The notes under the pieces: generated by a model
The model's database searches: none
The model's input: the letters and a program-made list of their open reading frames with translations, nothing else
What the model was told of the DNA's origin: nothing
Assembly (NCBI GenBank): GCA_035633215.1
Contig: DASQFI010000009.1
Coordinates: 1-64,000, forward strand
Source of the DNA: DASQFI01 sp035633215
GTDB lineage: Bacteria > Acidobacteriota > Vicinamibacteria > Vicinamibacterales > SCN-69-37
Direction: 5' to 3'
DNA: 64,000 nt
Shown here: in pieces, positions 8,039-17,536 of the stretch
How the letters are laid out: the number at the start of each line of letters is the position of its first letter
Numbering within the stretch: the first letter of the stretch is position 1
Position numbers and translations under genes: made by a program

Positions 8039-8186
8039 GACCGAACCTGGGCGCAGACCCCCGGATACCCGCGGCGGCTGAGGAGAAGTGCGCACGGCTG
8101 CTGAATATCCCGGGAGTGCCGCCGGTCGGTGCGGCACGGATCGCGCACTTCCCGTGTTTCTGCGGTCATGAGGCGGCTGCGCCCCT

Positions 8187-8202
8187 TGGAACGTGCTTTG
8201 CG
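8187..8202 (+). promoter_or_regulatory. Predicted sigma-54 promoter of the BON-DUF4342 operon
   Basis: TGGAACG-TGCT-TTGCG has GG at 8188-8189 and GC at 8200-8201 with 10 bp between, matching the consensus in all but two positions. The predicted start is near 8213, about 40 nt before the ATG at 8254. The rest of 7989-8253 holds the divergent VIT promoter and no gene. Confidence 0.6.
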
Positions 8203-8253
8203 ACTGACAAGTCGGGCGACCGCGGGGGCAGCCTCGATCGCAAGGAGCGTCCT

Positions 8254-8904
8254 ATGCCCGTCCTGACCCAAACGCAGCTGCACGAGCTCGTCGAGAACGA
8301 ACTCTGCTGGGATCCGGAAATCACGTCCAAGGCCATCGGCGTCGTTGCTGACAACGGCGTCGTGACGCTTACGGGATACGTCGCCACATATGCCGAGCGG
8401 ATCGCGGCCGAGCGCGCCGTGCTGCGCGTCCAGGGCGTCCGGGCCGTGGCAAACGATCTCCAGGTCAAGCTGCACACCGAGCACATCGATCCCGACATTG
8501 CGAAGAGCGCGGCGGCTGCACTGCAGAATCATCTGAGCATTCCGAAAAGCGTGAAGGCCGCGGTGCGCAGCGGTCACGTCATCCTGGAAGGCACGGTTCC
8601 GTGGATGTACCAGAAACACTCAGCCGAGTACGCCGTTCGGCACGTGCCGGGGGTAAGGAGCGTGCTCAACTTGATCGCCGTCAAACCGACCGTCTCGCTC
8701 GTCGAGGTCAAGGCGCAGATAGAAGCCGCGCTGCGGCGGAGCGCGGAGACCGATGCCTCGCGGATCCGGGTGTTCGTCAACAACACTGAGGTCACGCTCA
8801 CGGGACAGGTGCGGTCGTTCGCTGAGAAGCAGGATGCGGACCGTGCGGCTTGGGCCGCGCCAGGCGTGACGAAGGTCGACAACAAGATCGCGATCGCGCC
8901 GTAG
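8254..8904 (+). CDS. Triple BON-domain protein
   Basis: A 216-residue protein made of three consecutive BON domains, each with the hallmark pattern of a glycine-rich VTLTGYV / VILEGTV / VTLTGQV strand followed by an AERIAAERAVLRVQGVRAVANDL-type helix-strand. The start at 8254 is set by AAGGAG 6 nt upstream. There is no signal peptide. BON domains bind phospholipid or small ligands and are common in osmotic and envelope stress proteins such as OsmY. DUF4342 follows after 15 bp, so the two form one operon behind a sigma-54 promoter. Confidence 0.92.
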   Translation: MPVLTQTQLHELVENELCWDPEITSKAIGVVADNGVVTLTGYVATYAERIAAERAVLRVQGVRAVANDLQVKLHTEHIDPDIAKSAAAALQNHLSIPKSVKAAVRSGHVILEGTVPWMYQKHSAEYAVRHVPGVRSVLNLIAVKPTVSLVEVKAQIEAALRRSAETDASRIRVFVNNTEVTLTGQVRSFAEKQDADRAAWAAPGVTKVDNKIAIAP

Positions 8905-8919
8905 GGACAAGAGGAGACG

Positions 8920-9222
8920 ATGATGACCAAAGAGACGTTCTGGCAGACCATCGAGGTCAAGGGGGATGAGCTGCTCGACAAGGTGAAGGAGCTCATCGCC
9001 GAGGGCAACGTACGGCGCGTTCGCATTCGGCAGAAACAGCAGACGATCGTCGAGTTTCCACTGACGGTTGGCGTGGTGGGCGCTGTGTTAGCGCCTGTGC
9101 TGGCGGCGGTCGGGGCGCTGGCGGCCCTCGTGACCGAGTGCACCATCGACCTGGAGCGCACGCATGGCGAGGAAGCGGTGCCGGTGGCGGCCGGCGGCCG
9201 CGAGATGGATGAGGAGTGCTAA
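8920..9222 (+). CDS. DUF4342 protein
   Basis: A 100-residue protein: an amphipathic N-terminal helix and strand region (KGDELLDKVKELIAEGNVRRVRIRQK), then one hydrophobic hairpin-like stretch (LTVGVVGAVLAPVLAAVGALAALVT, about 47-72) and a short acidic tail. This is the DUF4342 pattern; the biochemical function of the family is unknown. It is downstream of the BON gene in one operon. A divergent paralogue occurs at 20971-21255, also behind a sigma-54 promoter, so the family seems tied to this response. Confidence 0.88.
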   Translation: MMTKETFWQTIEVKGDELLDKVKELIAEGNVRRVRIRQKQQTIVEFPLTVGVVGAVLAPVLAAVGALAALVTECTIDLERTHGEEAVPVAAGGREMDEEC

Positions 9223-9323
9223 CGAGGCCTGCCTCAGACCGTCGAGCATGTTATGAGCTGATCGGAGAGGGACACGGTCTGAGTTAGAAAAAGGAGGCTC
9301 GTTGGTGACACGCGAGAAGGCGG

Positions 9324-10883
9324 CTACGTCACCCGGAAGTTCCTCATCATCCCCATGTCTTCGTGCTCGAGGATATGGCAGTGGTAGAGGTACAGCCCGG
9401 GATGACGTGTGAATGTCACTTGTACGCGAACGGTCTCCCCGGGGAGTACCAGCACCGTGTCCCTCCACCCGCCGTCAACGATGCCTGCACGCAACGTGTT
9501 CGTGGTGCGTCCGCCCGTCCGATCGACCACACGAAACTGGCGGCCGTGCATGTGAATGGGATGGGCGGCCTCCATGCCCATGGGGTTCGTCAGATTCACG
9601 AACTCCCAGAGCTGGGTCGAGCCGGCCGCAACTGTTTCTTCCGGCGCGACGTCGTCCATGTCAAACGTGCGGCCACCGAGCAGCCACTCCATCCGCTGAA
9701 ACGTCAGCGGTACGCGCCGGATCGTTGCGTCGGCGCCGGCGGACCGTGCCGCGTCAAACCTGGACAGGCGTTCGGGCACGCGGAAGGCCGGGCCCTTCTG
9801 CGCACGCGTGCGTAGAGTCATCACGCGCATCGGCGCTCCATTCGGCACGTTTAAACGGCCACCCTGCATGCCCATCATCGGGCCCCTCATGCCCATCATT
9901 CCGCCCACGCTGGCGTCACCTTCGGCAAATGCCTGGCTCTCGAGGTGCACCTCCGTGCCGGCCGCAAGGCTTGTGAGATCGAGCAACAGGTCCGCGCGTT
10001 GGCCAGGTGCCAGCGTGAGTGCCGGCTGATGCAACGGCTTTTCCAGCAGTCCACCGTCTCCGCCAATCACGGCCATCTGTACATCGCGGCTCCAGGCCAG
10101 CTTGTAGATGCGCGCGTTCGACCCGTTCAACAGGCGTACCCGGTGCCACGCGGCGTCCACCTCCGTCGTCGGCTGCGGCTGGCCGTTCACCAGGACGCGG
10201 TCGCCGAGAAAGCCATTCATCATCTCCATCATGCCGCCGCTGTGGAAGACGAGCTGGTTGCGCGCGTCGAACCGGCGATCCTGTAGTACGCACAGGAGCT
10301 CGGTTCCGCCAGCGGGCAGCGCCAGCGTGTCTTCTTCCTCGTCCCGCACCAGGACCAGACCAGCCAGACCCTGGTACACCTGCGCGCCCGTACGCATGTG
10401 CGGGTGCGGGTGATACCAATATGTGCCTGCGCGATTGGTGACCTCGAACTCATAGACGTACTCATGACCGTGGCCGATGGCCAGGCGGGGATGACCGTCG
10501 GCGCTCTCGGGCACGTCCAAGCCGTGCCAGTGGACGATCGAGTCTTCGGCGAGCTGGTTCGCGAAACGGACGCGGACCTGCTGGCCGCGGCGCAGGCGAA
10601 TGACCGGCCCGAGGTAGGAACCGGGAAGTGTCTGGAGCGTGTCGGCCGGGCCCTTAAGCAGGCGGCCCGTGAAGCGCCACAGGCGCGTGGGTCCGCCGGG
10701 CAGCACAACCGCTTCGTCAGGGGCCGCGGTCAGCACCAACTCGACGTCGGGCACGAACCCGGTGTCTGGTGTGGTCTTCGGCGGGAACGCCTCCGGACGC
10801 GGGCTGGCGGACTGCCCTTCGCATCCGGTGGCTCCGGCCAGAGTGGTCAGGCTCAAGAGACGAAGGAGGTCGCGGCGATTCAT
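9324..10883 (-). CDS. Multicopper oxidase, CueO-like lipoprotein
   Basis: A 519-residue three-cupredoxin enzyme with all four copper motifs: HWHG (SIVHWHGLDV), HPHPH (TYWYHPHPHMR), HPIHMHG and the terminal HCHILEHEDMGMM, which carries the type 1 Cys and axial Met. The N-terminus MNRRDLLRLLSLTTLAGATGC has a lipobox-like cysteine, so it is probably exported and lipid-anchored. A Met-rich loop (MMGMRGPMMGMQ, about residues 325-340) is typical of cuprous oxidases such as CueO. It likely oxidises Cu(I) in the periplasm. It is the distal gene of the TolC/MFP/RND/DUF2892 run on the same strand. Confidence 0.93.
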   Translation of the reverse strand: MNRRDLLRLLSLTTLAGATGCEGQSASPRPEAFPPKTTPDTGFVPDVELVLTAAPDEAVVLPGGPTRLWRFTGRLLKGPADTLQTLPGSYLGPVIRLRRGQQVRVRFANQLAEDSIVHWHGLDVPESADGHPRLAIGHGHEYVYEFEVTNRAGTYWYHPHPHMRTGAQVYQGLAGLVLVRDEEEDTLALPAGGTELLCVLQDRRFDARNQLVFHSGGMMEMMNGFLGDRVLVNGQPQPTTEVDAAWHRVRLLNGSNARIYKLAWSRDVQMAVIGGDGGLLEKPLHQPALTLAPGQRADLLLDLTSLAAGTEVHLESQAFAEGDASVGGMMGMRGPMMGMQGGRLNVPNGAPMRVMTLRTRAQKGPAFRVPERLSRFDAARSAGADATIRRVPLTFQRMEWLLGGRTFDMDDVAPEETVAAGSTQLWEFVNLTNPMGMEAAHPIHMHGRQFRVVDRTGGRTTNTLRAGIVDGGWRDTVLVLPGETVRVQVTFTRHPGLYLYHCHILEHEDMGMMRNFRVT

Positions 10884-10917
10884 GGATTTATCCGAAGGAA
10901 ACCTGCGCTCGTGTTCG

Positions 10918-11106
10918 TCACCCGCGGACGCCAGCTTTGCGAAGAATCGCCATCATCGGACACCACTGCGTAAACGCCGATTGGAACAGGTTCAGTCCCA
11001 CGAACAGCGTGAACCACAGGAAGTTCGGGTTGACGTAGATCCCCAGCAATACGCTCGCGGCCACGAACCCGCCTGCAATCATCCGCAATGAACGTTCGAC
11101 AGTCAT
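10918..11106 (-). CDS. DUF2892 (YgaP-like) small inner-membrane protein
   Basis: A 62-residue protein starting MTVERSLRMIAGGFV, with two membrane segments (about 8-26 and 28-46) and the sequence AFTQWCPMMAILRKAG. NxFQ/CPM-type endings are typical of DUF2892 proteins and the YgaP rhodanese C-terminal anchor. The start at 11106 follows GGAGGGAG. These proteins often sit near thiol, sulfur or metal-handling genes; here it lies between the RND pump and the multicopper oxidase. Exact role unknown. Confidence 0.88.
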   Translation of the reverse strand: MTVERSLRMIAGGFVAASVLLGIYVNPNFLWFTLFVGLNLFQSAFTQWCPMMAILRKAGVRG

Positions 11107-11152
11107 GATGCTCCCTCCTCTATGTGTCAACCTGCCGGAATGAACAGCACGC

Positions 11153-14100
11153 TCACGGCGCGACCTCCATCGGCGCCGCCACTGTCACCTGGTCGGCGCG
11201 CTCGTTGCGCTTCGCCATGTAGTACAGGACCGGCACGGCCATGCGCGATAGCAGGAGTGACGCCACTTCGCCTGCCATTAGCGAGATGGCCAGGCCCTGA
11301 AAGATCGGATCGAACAGGATCACGCCCGCCCCGACGATGACGGCGGCAGCGGTGAGTGCCATCGGCCGGAACCTCACCGCGCCGGCGTCGACGACCGCCT
11401 GCTCGAGCGGGAAGCCCTCGCGGAGTCTCAGCTCGATGAAGTCCACCAGAATGATCGAGTTGCGCACCACGATGCCGGCACCCGCGATGAAGCCGATCAT
11501 CGACGTCGCGGTGAAGAACGCGCCCATCGCCGCATGCGCCGGCAGGATGCCAGCGAGCGAGAAGGGGATCGCGGCCATGATGAGGAGGGGTGTCTTGAAC
11601 GACTGGAACCAGCCGACGACAAGCACGTAGATGAGCAGGAGCACCGCCGCGAAGGCGAGGCCGAGGTCCCTGAACACCTCGATGGTGATGTGCCATTCGC
11701 CATCCCACTTCATCGCGTATCTCGACGTGTCGAACGGCTGCGTGGCGTTGAAGACGTCCAGCCTGTATCCCTCGGGCAGCGTCAAACGCGCGATGGCTGC
11801 GTTCATCGCGAGGATGGCGTACACCGGGCTCTCGTTCTCTCCCGCGAGATCGGCCGTGACGTAGGTCACGGCCTGCAGGTTCTTGTGATACAGGCTCGAG
11901 TCTTCCTGCGTGCGCACGGCTCGGGTGAGCTCGGCGATGGCCACAGGGGCCCCGGGCCTGGTTCCGCTCAGCCGCAACGATTGAATAGCCTCGAGGCTGC
12001 GGTTGGCGCGCGGGAGGCGAATGACGATCGGGACGTCCTCTCGAGCCTGTACATCGTGCAGCAGTCCTGCGATCTCTCCCGAGCCCGCCATCCGGACCAC
12101 CGACGCCACGGCGGCCGACGAGAGTCCGGCGGCGGCGGCTTTCTCGCCATCTACTACGAGCATGACCTTCGGGTGCGTCGCCTCGACGTACCAGTCGGTA
12201 TCCACCACGCCGGGCGTCTGATCGAAGATCGCCCTGACCTGCGCGGCCAGTTCGATCCGCCGGGTGGCATTTGGGCCATAGATTTCGGCCACGAGAGTCT
12301 GCAGGACTGGTGGTCCTGGCGGCACCTCCGCCACCTGCAGCGTCGCGCCGAACGACCGGGCGATCGGCACCAGCCGGTCGCGCACCCGCCGCGCCACGTC
12401 GTGGCTCTGCGCCGACCGCTCGCCTTTGGGCACGAGGTTCACCTGCAGGTCGGCCAGGTGCGGCGCACGGCGCAGAAAGTAGTGACGCACGAGCCCGTTG
12501 AAGTTGTACGGCGCCGACGTGCCCACGTACTGCTGCACAGTGACGACGGCCTGATCCTCCAGCGTGGCCGAGGCCAGGGCGGACGCGACACGCGCCGTGG
12601 CTTCGAGCGCCGTCCCCTCCGGCATGTCGACCATCACCTGGAACTCACTCTTGTTGTCGAAGGGCAGCATCTTGACCGTGACCAGCACGAGCGGCACGAG
12701 CGCGATCGCGGCCAGGAGCAGCACCGCCACGCCCCCGAGAAAGAGCGCGCGCCTCCAGCCACTTGCGATGAGCGGACCCATCACGCGCCGATAGAGACGC
12801 GTAAAGAGATCCTCGTCGCCATGATCGTGATGCGCCACGGGTTTCAGGAGCCGCACCGCCGCCCACGGCGTCACCACAAAGGCCACGACGAGCGAGAAGA
12901 CCATCGCCGCCGACGCGCCGACCGGAATCGGCCGCATGTACGGGCCCATCAGCCCGCCGACAAAAGCCATGGGCAGAATGGCCGCGACGACGGCGAGGGT
13001 AGCCAGAATGGTGGGGTTGCCCACCTCGTCCACGGCGCGCAGCGCCACGGCGGCCAGTCCGTTCGACTCGCCAGTGCGCAGACGCGCATGCCGCACGATG
13101 TTCTCCACCACCACGATCGCGTCGTCAACGAGGATGCCGATGGAGAAGATCAGGGCGAAGAGCGTGATGCGGTTCAGCGTGTAGCCGTAGAGGAAGAACA
13201 TGAACAACGTCAGCGCCAGCGTGACCGGAATGGCGATGAGCACCACCGCCGCCTCGCGCCGGCCGAGCACGAGCCAGATGAGCGCCGACACCGAGAGCAC
13301 CGCGAGCAGCATGTGCCACAGCAATTCGTTGCTCTTCTCCGCGGCGGTCTCGCCGTAGTCCCGGGTAATGGTGAGATGCACGTCGGAGGGCACGAGCGTC
13401 CCCTTCAGCGTGTCGAGCTTCAGCGTCACGTGATGCGCCACGTCGATGGCATTGGTGCCCTTGCGCTTGGCCACGGCGATCGTGACTGCTGCGTGGGCGC
13501 CCGCCTCGCGTGATTGATAGGTGACGTATGAGGTGGGCTCGGCATCGCCGTCCACGACCTCGGCCAGATCGCTCACCAGCACAGGACGGCCGCTGGAGGC
13601 GCTGACCACGACGCGACGAACCTCGTCGGCTGTCCGGAGTCGGTTGCCGGCTTCGAGCCCGGTGATTTGCCCGCTCATGACGGGTCCCGACGCGGTTCCT
13701 TGCGTGTTGCTCTCGCCGATCGCGCGTTGAACCGCCAGCGGATCCAGTCCATAGGCGGCGAGCCGGGCGGGATCGACGTCCACCCTCAGCTGGCGCGGCC
13801 GCCCGCCGATAAGTGTCACTTCGGACACGTCGGTGACCTCTGCGATGGCGTCGCGCAGTTGCGCGGCCAGTGCCCGGAGCTGGTCGTCGCCGTAGCGCGC
13901 CGACCACACGGTCACGGCCAGGATCGGCACGTCGTCGATCGAACGGAGCTTGACGATCGGGCCGACGACTCCTGGCGGGATGCGATCAGCGTTGGCCGCG
14001 AGCTTTTGATTGAGCCGGACGAGGGCCGCTTCTTCCGCTTCGCCGACCCTGAAGCGAACGACGACCATCGATTGCCCGGCCGACGACGTGGAATAGACGT

Positions 14101-14356
14101 ACTCGACGCTGGGCACCTCCCAGAGCAGCTGCTCCATCGGCCGCGTCACGCGCTGTTCGACGTCGGCCGGTGTCGCGCCTGGCATCTCCACGAACACGTC
14201 GACCATCGGGACGATGATCTGCGGCTCCTCTTCGCGCGGCAGCATCAGCACCGCCAACGCGCCGACCGCCATCGAGGCGACGACAAAGAGCGGGGTCAGC
14301 TTCGAGTGGATGAACGCCGCCGCCAGTTGTCCGGCCGCGCCGTAGGAGGCAGCCAT
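11153..14356 (-). CDS. RND efflux transporter permease
   Basis: A 1067-residue inner-membrane pump of the AcrB/MexB superfamily with the expected 12 membrane helices and two large periplasmic loops. The N-terminal helix is followed by EEEPQIIVPMVDVFVEMPGATPADVEQRVTRPMEQ. Helix 4 has the GILVDDAIVVVENI proton-relay aspartates. A second-half repeat (AGAGIVVRNSIILVDFIEL) is present. It starts one base inside the stop of the adaptor gene (TAATG), so translation is coupled. The substrate is not readable; the acidic helix 4 and linkage to a multicopper oxidase allow either a metal or a drug role. Confidence 0.95.
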   Translation of the reverse strand: MAASYGAAGQLAAAFIHSKLTPLFVVASMAVGALAVLMLPREEEPQIIVPMVDVFVEMPGATPADVEQRVTRPMEQLLWEVPSVEYVYSTSSAGQSMVVVRFRVGEAEEAALVRLNQKLAANADRIPPGVVGPIVKLRSIDDVPILAVTVWSARYGDDQLRALAAQLRDAIAEVTDVSEVTLIGGRPRQLRVDVDPARLAAYGLDPLAVQRAIGESNTQGTASGPVMSGQITGLEAGNRLRTADEVRRVVVSASSGRPVLVSDLAEVVDGDAEPTSYVTYQSREAGAHAAVTIAVAKRKGTNAIDVAHHVTLKLDTLKGTLVPSDVHLTITRDYGETAAEKSNELLWHMLLAVLSVSALIWLVLGRREAAVVLIAIPVTLALTLFMFFLYGYTLNRITLFALIFSIGILVDDAIVVVENIVRHARLRTGESNGLAAVALRAVDEVGNPTILATLAVVAAILPMAFVGGLMGPYMRPIPVGASAAMVFSLVVAFVVTPWAAVRLLKPVAHHDHGDEDLFTRLYRRVMGPLIASGWRRALFLGGVAVLLLAAIALVPLVLVTVKMLPFDNKSEFQVMVDMPEGTALEATARVASALASATLEDQAVVTVQQYVGTSAPYNFNGLVRHYFLRRAPHLADLQVNLVPKGERSAQSHDVARRVRDRLVPIARSFGATLQVAEVPPGPPVLQTLVAEIYGPNATRRIELAAQVRAIFDQTPGVVDTDWYVEATHPKVMLVVDGEKAAAAGLSSAAVASVVRMAGSGEIAGLLHDVQAREDVPIVIRLPRANRSLEAIQSLRLSGTRPGAPVAIAELTRAVRTQEDSSLYHKNLQAVTYVTADLAGENESPVYAILAMNAAIARLTLPEGYRLDVFNATQPFDTSRYAMKWDGEWHITIEVFRDLGLAFAAVLLLIYVLVVGWFQSFKTPLLIMAAIPFSLAGILPAHAAMGAFFTATSMIGFIAGAGIVVRNSIILVDFIELRLREGFPLEQAVVDAGAVRFRPMALTAAAVIVGAGVILFDPIFQGLAISLMAGEVASLLLSRMAVPVLYYMAKRNERADQVTVAAPMEVAP

Positions 14357-15525
14357 TAGCGGCCTCCGACCGTGACGCGGCGCCCGTCGGTCACCGTGGG
14401 AGGCGCCGCGACGATCACCACGTCGCCGTCGGACAGGCCGGCCAGCACTTCGGTCCCGCTCACATTCACGAGCCTGACGCGTGCGATGTCCTTCTCGACC
14501 ACGAAGGCTGACGTTACTTGCCCGCGGTGCACGAGCGCGCCCGCGGGCACCCTCAGGGCGCGCCGCGGCTCGGAGCTGAAGTGCGCGCGACCGAACATCC
14601 CCGAGCGCAAGCCGATGGTCTCGGGCAGCGTGATCTTGACCAGAAACGCGCGCGCGTCGGCATCGACCGCGCGCCCAATCTCCGCCACCGTGCCGCTGAC
14701 CGTCGTCGTGGCGCCACCGGTGCCCGAGTCCAACGAGACAGGGACGGAGGCGCCGGGTGCGATCTGTCCGATCCGCGATTCGTCCACGCGGACGTCGAGC
14801 CGGAAGCCACGCGTATCTTCCAGGCGCATCAGCGGCGTACCGGGTGCCGCCATATTGCCGGGCTCCACCATCTTGTCGGTCACCACTCCGTCAAAGGGTG
14901 CCGTGATGCGCGCGAAAGACTCGGTCGTGCCTGCCGCCTCGCTGGCGGCGCGGGCGCTTTCCACGCCTGACACGGCGGCTTGCGCCCGGGCGGCCGCACT
15001 GGCCGCATGCGCTTCGGCCGCGCGCAGTGCGCCAGTGGCGTCGTCGAGTTCCTGCGCCGTGGCCGAGCGCTTCGCATGCAAGCCTGCAATGCGTTCGTGC
15101 GTCGCGCGCGCCAGCGCGAGGGCGGCATCGGCCCCCTGTCGCTCGGCCGCCGCGGCGGTGACGCCCTGATCGGCCGCCAGCGCGGCCGCGCGCGCGCCCC
15201 GCGCATGGGCGCTCAGGTCGCTTCCATCGAGGACGACCAGCACCTGACCCGCGCGCACGCGATCACCCGGCACTACGCGGACCTCTCGGACCGGCGCCAG
15301 GATGCGCGCCATGATCGTGGCAGTCGTCCGCGCCTGCACCACGCCGCCCGCCTCGAACGTGCCGGCAATGTCGGCCATGGTCACAGTCACGACTGTGACC
15401 GGAATCGGCGCCCCCGCGTCGGCGGGTGTCGTCTTCGTGCCACTCGAACAGGCCGGCAGAACGAGACCGATGACCACGGCGAGGCCACCGAGCAGTGCAT
15501 GTTCTCTCGCCCTCATGTCGGTCAT
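14356..15525 (-). CDS. RND periplasmic adaptor (membrane fusion) lipoprotein
   Basis: A 389-residue HlyD/AcrA-type adaptor. A signal sequence with lipobox (VLPAC) is near residue 26. The barrel-sandwich halves are VVPGDRVRAGQVLVVLDG and ITAPFDGVVTDKMVEPGNMAAPGTPLM. A long Ala-rich coiled coil lies between them (about 110-200), then beta-barrel and membrane-proximal domains. It links the RND pump to TolC across the periplasm. Its start overlaps the TolC stop by 4 bp and its stop overlaps the RND start. Confidence 0.95.
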   Translation of the reverse strand: MTDMRAREHALLGGLAVVIGLVLPACSSGTKTTPADAGAPIPVTVVTVTMADIAGTFEAGGVVQARTTATIMARILAPVREVRVVPGDRVRAGQVLVVLDGSDLSAHARGARAAALAADQGVTAAAAERQGADAALALARATHERIAGLHAKRSATAQELDDATGALRAAEAHAASAAARAQAAVSGVESARAASEAAGTTESFARITAPFDGVVTDKMVEPGNMAAPGTPLMRLEDTRGFRLDVRVDESRIGQIAPGASVPVSLDSGTGGATTTVSGTVAEIGRAVDADARAFLVKITLPETIGLRSGMFGRAHFSSEPRRALRVPAGALVHRGQVTSAFVVEKDIARVRLVNVSGTEVLAGLSDGDVVIVAAPPTVTDGRRVTVGGR

Positions 15526-16844
15526 CGCCTTCCTAGAGTCCTTTCCAGCGCCGCGGTTTCGGTCAGAACAGCCACCTGCGCCGCGGTCTGTTGTGTCTCG
15601 GCCTGCACGACCGCTTCGGCCGCGCGCACCAGCGACGCCACGTCGGTCAAGCCGGCCGTGTAGCGGTCTCGGACGATGCGCCGGCTCTCACGCGCCTGGT
15701 CCACGGCTGCGCGTCCGACCGCTTCGCTGGCACGTGCCGCGTCGAACCGAGCGACGGCGATGTGCACGTCCAGACGCGCGGCGGTCTCAGCTTTCTCGCG
15801 TTCCAGGGCGCGCCGCGTCGCCTGTTCGCGCGCTTCGGCGAGCCGCGCCTTGTCGGCGAATCCATGGAACACGTTGAGTCGCGCCACGGCGCCTACGACC
15901 CAGCTCGAGGACCGTGCGTTCCAGGCGCCGCCATTCCATTCCCAGCCAGCCTGCGCCGCCACCTGTGGGAGAAATGCGGCGCGCGCCGCCGTCCGGTTCG
16001 CGTCAGCGAGTTGTTCCTGCAGTGCCGCGAGCTTCAGGTCGGGCCGGTGCTTGAGCGCCTCGGCCTCGAGCGCTGCGATATCGGTCGCATCGATCGCGGC
16101 CGCCAGGGGGGAACGATCGAGCGCGAAGGCCTCGCCAAGTGGCCCGCCCATCAACTGATTGAGTTGCGCGCGGGCAATCCGTTCGTCAGACGTGGCCCGA
16201 ATCTGCTGCTCGCGAGTTCGGGACACGTACACGTCGAGTTGCAGGACATCGGCATCGGTGACGAGTCCCGCGTCACGCCGGTTGCCGGCCAGCTCGCGAT
16301 CCGCGCGCGCGGTCTCGGCGGCAGCAGCGGCGGACTGGCTCGCCGCCGCCGCAACGAGGACATGTCCATAAGCAGCGGTCACACTGGCGGCTAGATCGTG
16401 GTCGACCCTCCCGCGATTGGCCGTCGCCATGTCGTGGCCGATGCCGGCGGCGGCGACGTTCGCTCTGGTGACGCCGTCGAACAATGACTGCTCGACCATC
16501 ACCGCCGATCGAAAATTGTCGACAGCATTCGGATGATTGAGCGCGCCGAGCGCGAAGTCGGCGGCCGTGAACTGGCGCTGGGCCAGGAGTGAGCTGAAGA
16601 CGAAGACAGGCTGATTGCCACGCTGCCACGACTCGACGACGTCCACCTTGGGCCAGTAACCGGCCCGAGTCTGCGTGATGCGCTGCGCGGCCTCGCGCTC
16701 CGCGGCTGCGGTGCTGCGGGCGTCGGGGTTCTGCGCGCGCGCGCGGGCGATGGCCTCCGTCAGGCTCAGTGGAGTTTGGGCCACGGCCGGCGCGGCCAGC
16801 CCGAGCGCGGCCACAATGAGGTAGGTCGCAGAGCGTCGTATCAT
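15522..16844 (-). CDS. TolC-family outer-membrane efflux protein
   Basis: A 440-residue TolC-type protein with a Sec signal peptide (cleavage after AVAQ), two OEP repeats rich in Ala/Arg/Gln coiled coils, and the typical opening PLSLTEAIARARAQNPDARS. It forms the trimeric outer-membrane channel for the RND/MFP pump encoded immediately downstream. It is the first gene of this operon and diverges from an ECF sigma factor gene only about 17-80 bp away, so the two promoters must lie close together. Confidence 0.93.
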   Translation of the reverse strand: MIRRSATYLIVAALGLAAPAVAQTPLSLTEAIARARAQNPDARSTAAAEREAAQRITQTRAGYWPKVDVVESWQRGNQPVFVFSSLLAQRQFTAADFALGALNHPNAVDNFRSAVMVEQSLFDGVTRANVAAAGIGHDMATANRGRVDHDLAASVTAAYGHVLVAAAASQSAAAAAETARADRELAGNRRDAGLVTDADVLQLDVYVSRTREQQIRATSDERIARAQLNQLMGGPLGEAFALDRSPLAAAIDATDIAALEAEALKHRPDLKLAALQEQLADANRTAARAAFLPQVAAQAGWEWNGGAWNARSSSWVVGAVARLNVFHGFADKARLAEAREQATRRALEREKAETAARLDVHIAVARFDAARASEAVGRAAVDQARESRRIVRDRYTAGLTDVASLVRAAEAVVQAETQQTAAQVAVLTETAALERTLGRR

Positions 16845-16861
16845 CTCTCGGACACAGATTC

Positions 16862-17536
16862 ATGAAACGCAGGATGGTGACAAAGGCGGGTGGCGGCCGG
16901 CGTGTCACCAAAAGCCAGTGGATGAATCCTGTTCACCAAGAGGGTTCGGCGGACCCGGTGCAGGACGAGTACGCGGACCTCGTCCGGTCGGCCGCCACCG
17001 GCGATGCCGAGGCGCTCGATCGGTTGTTGACGCGCGCGCAGGAAGTCGCCTGGCGTTTCAGTAGCTCGGTGTGCGGGCATGCGGACGATGCCGAGGACGC
17101 GATGCAAGAGGCGCTGATCAAGACGTATCGCTACGTGGGACGTATCCGCGAGCCAGAAGCGTTCAGGTCATGGCTGTATCGCACGGTGCGCAACGCCTGC
17201 CTGATGGAGCGACGGAAGAAGGCAGGCGAGCCGGCGCGGCTGCAGTCGCTGGACGAGGTGCTGCCCGGGCCCGATGGCCGTGGGCGCCCGGACGCGCAGC
17301 ATCCAGGGAAGAATCCGGAACAGCTGGCAGACAACGCCGGGCTCCGTCGTCGCCTGCGAAAGGCGCTACACACGTTACCCGGCCCCTACCGCGCCATCGT
17401 GTTCCTGCGAGAGATGGAAGGCTTGTCGACGCGAGAGGTCGCGGAGGTGATGGGTATGTCCGAGGATAACGTCAAGACGCGCCTGCATCGGGCTCGTGTC
17501 CAACTCCAGGCGCACTTGGGGACCGGTGCGACATGA
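16862..17536 (+). CDS. ECF-type RNA polymerase sigma factor
   Basis: A protein of up to 224 residues with sigma-70 region 2 (ADDAEDAMQEALIKTYRYVGRIREPEAFRSWLYRTVRNACL) and region 4 (LPGPYRAIVFLREMEGLSTREVAEVMGMSEDNVKTRLHRAR), and no region 1 or 3. Starts at 16862, 16874 or 16922 are all possible; 16922 would leave more room for the divergent tolC promoter. It overlaps the next gene by 4 bp (ATGA), which encodes a zinc-finger anti-sigma candidate. The signal is probably envelope or metal stress given the efflux operon next door. Confidence 0.93.
   Translation: MKRRMVTKAGGGRRVTKSQWMNPVHQEGSADPVQDEYADLVRSAATGDAEALDRLLTRAQEVAWRFSSSVCGHADDAEDAMQEALIKTYRYVGRIREPEAFRSWLYRTVRNACLMERRKKAGEPARLQSLDEVLPGPDGRGRPDAQHPGKNPEQLADNAGLRRRLRKALHTLPGPYRAIVFLREMEGLSTREVAEVMGMSEDNVKTRLHRARVQLQAHLGTGAT

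Noticed and set aside
11534..13513. 659-codon plus-strand frame opposite the RND permease
   Set aside because: Arg/His-rich antisense shadow of a clear RND gene.
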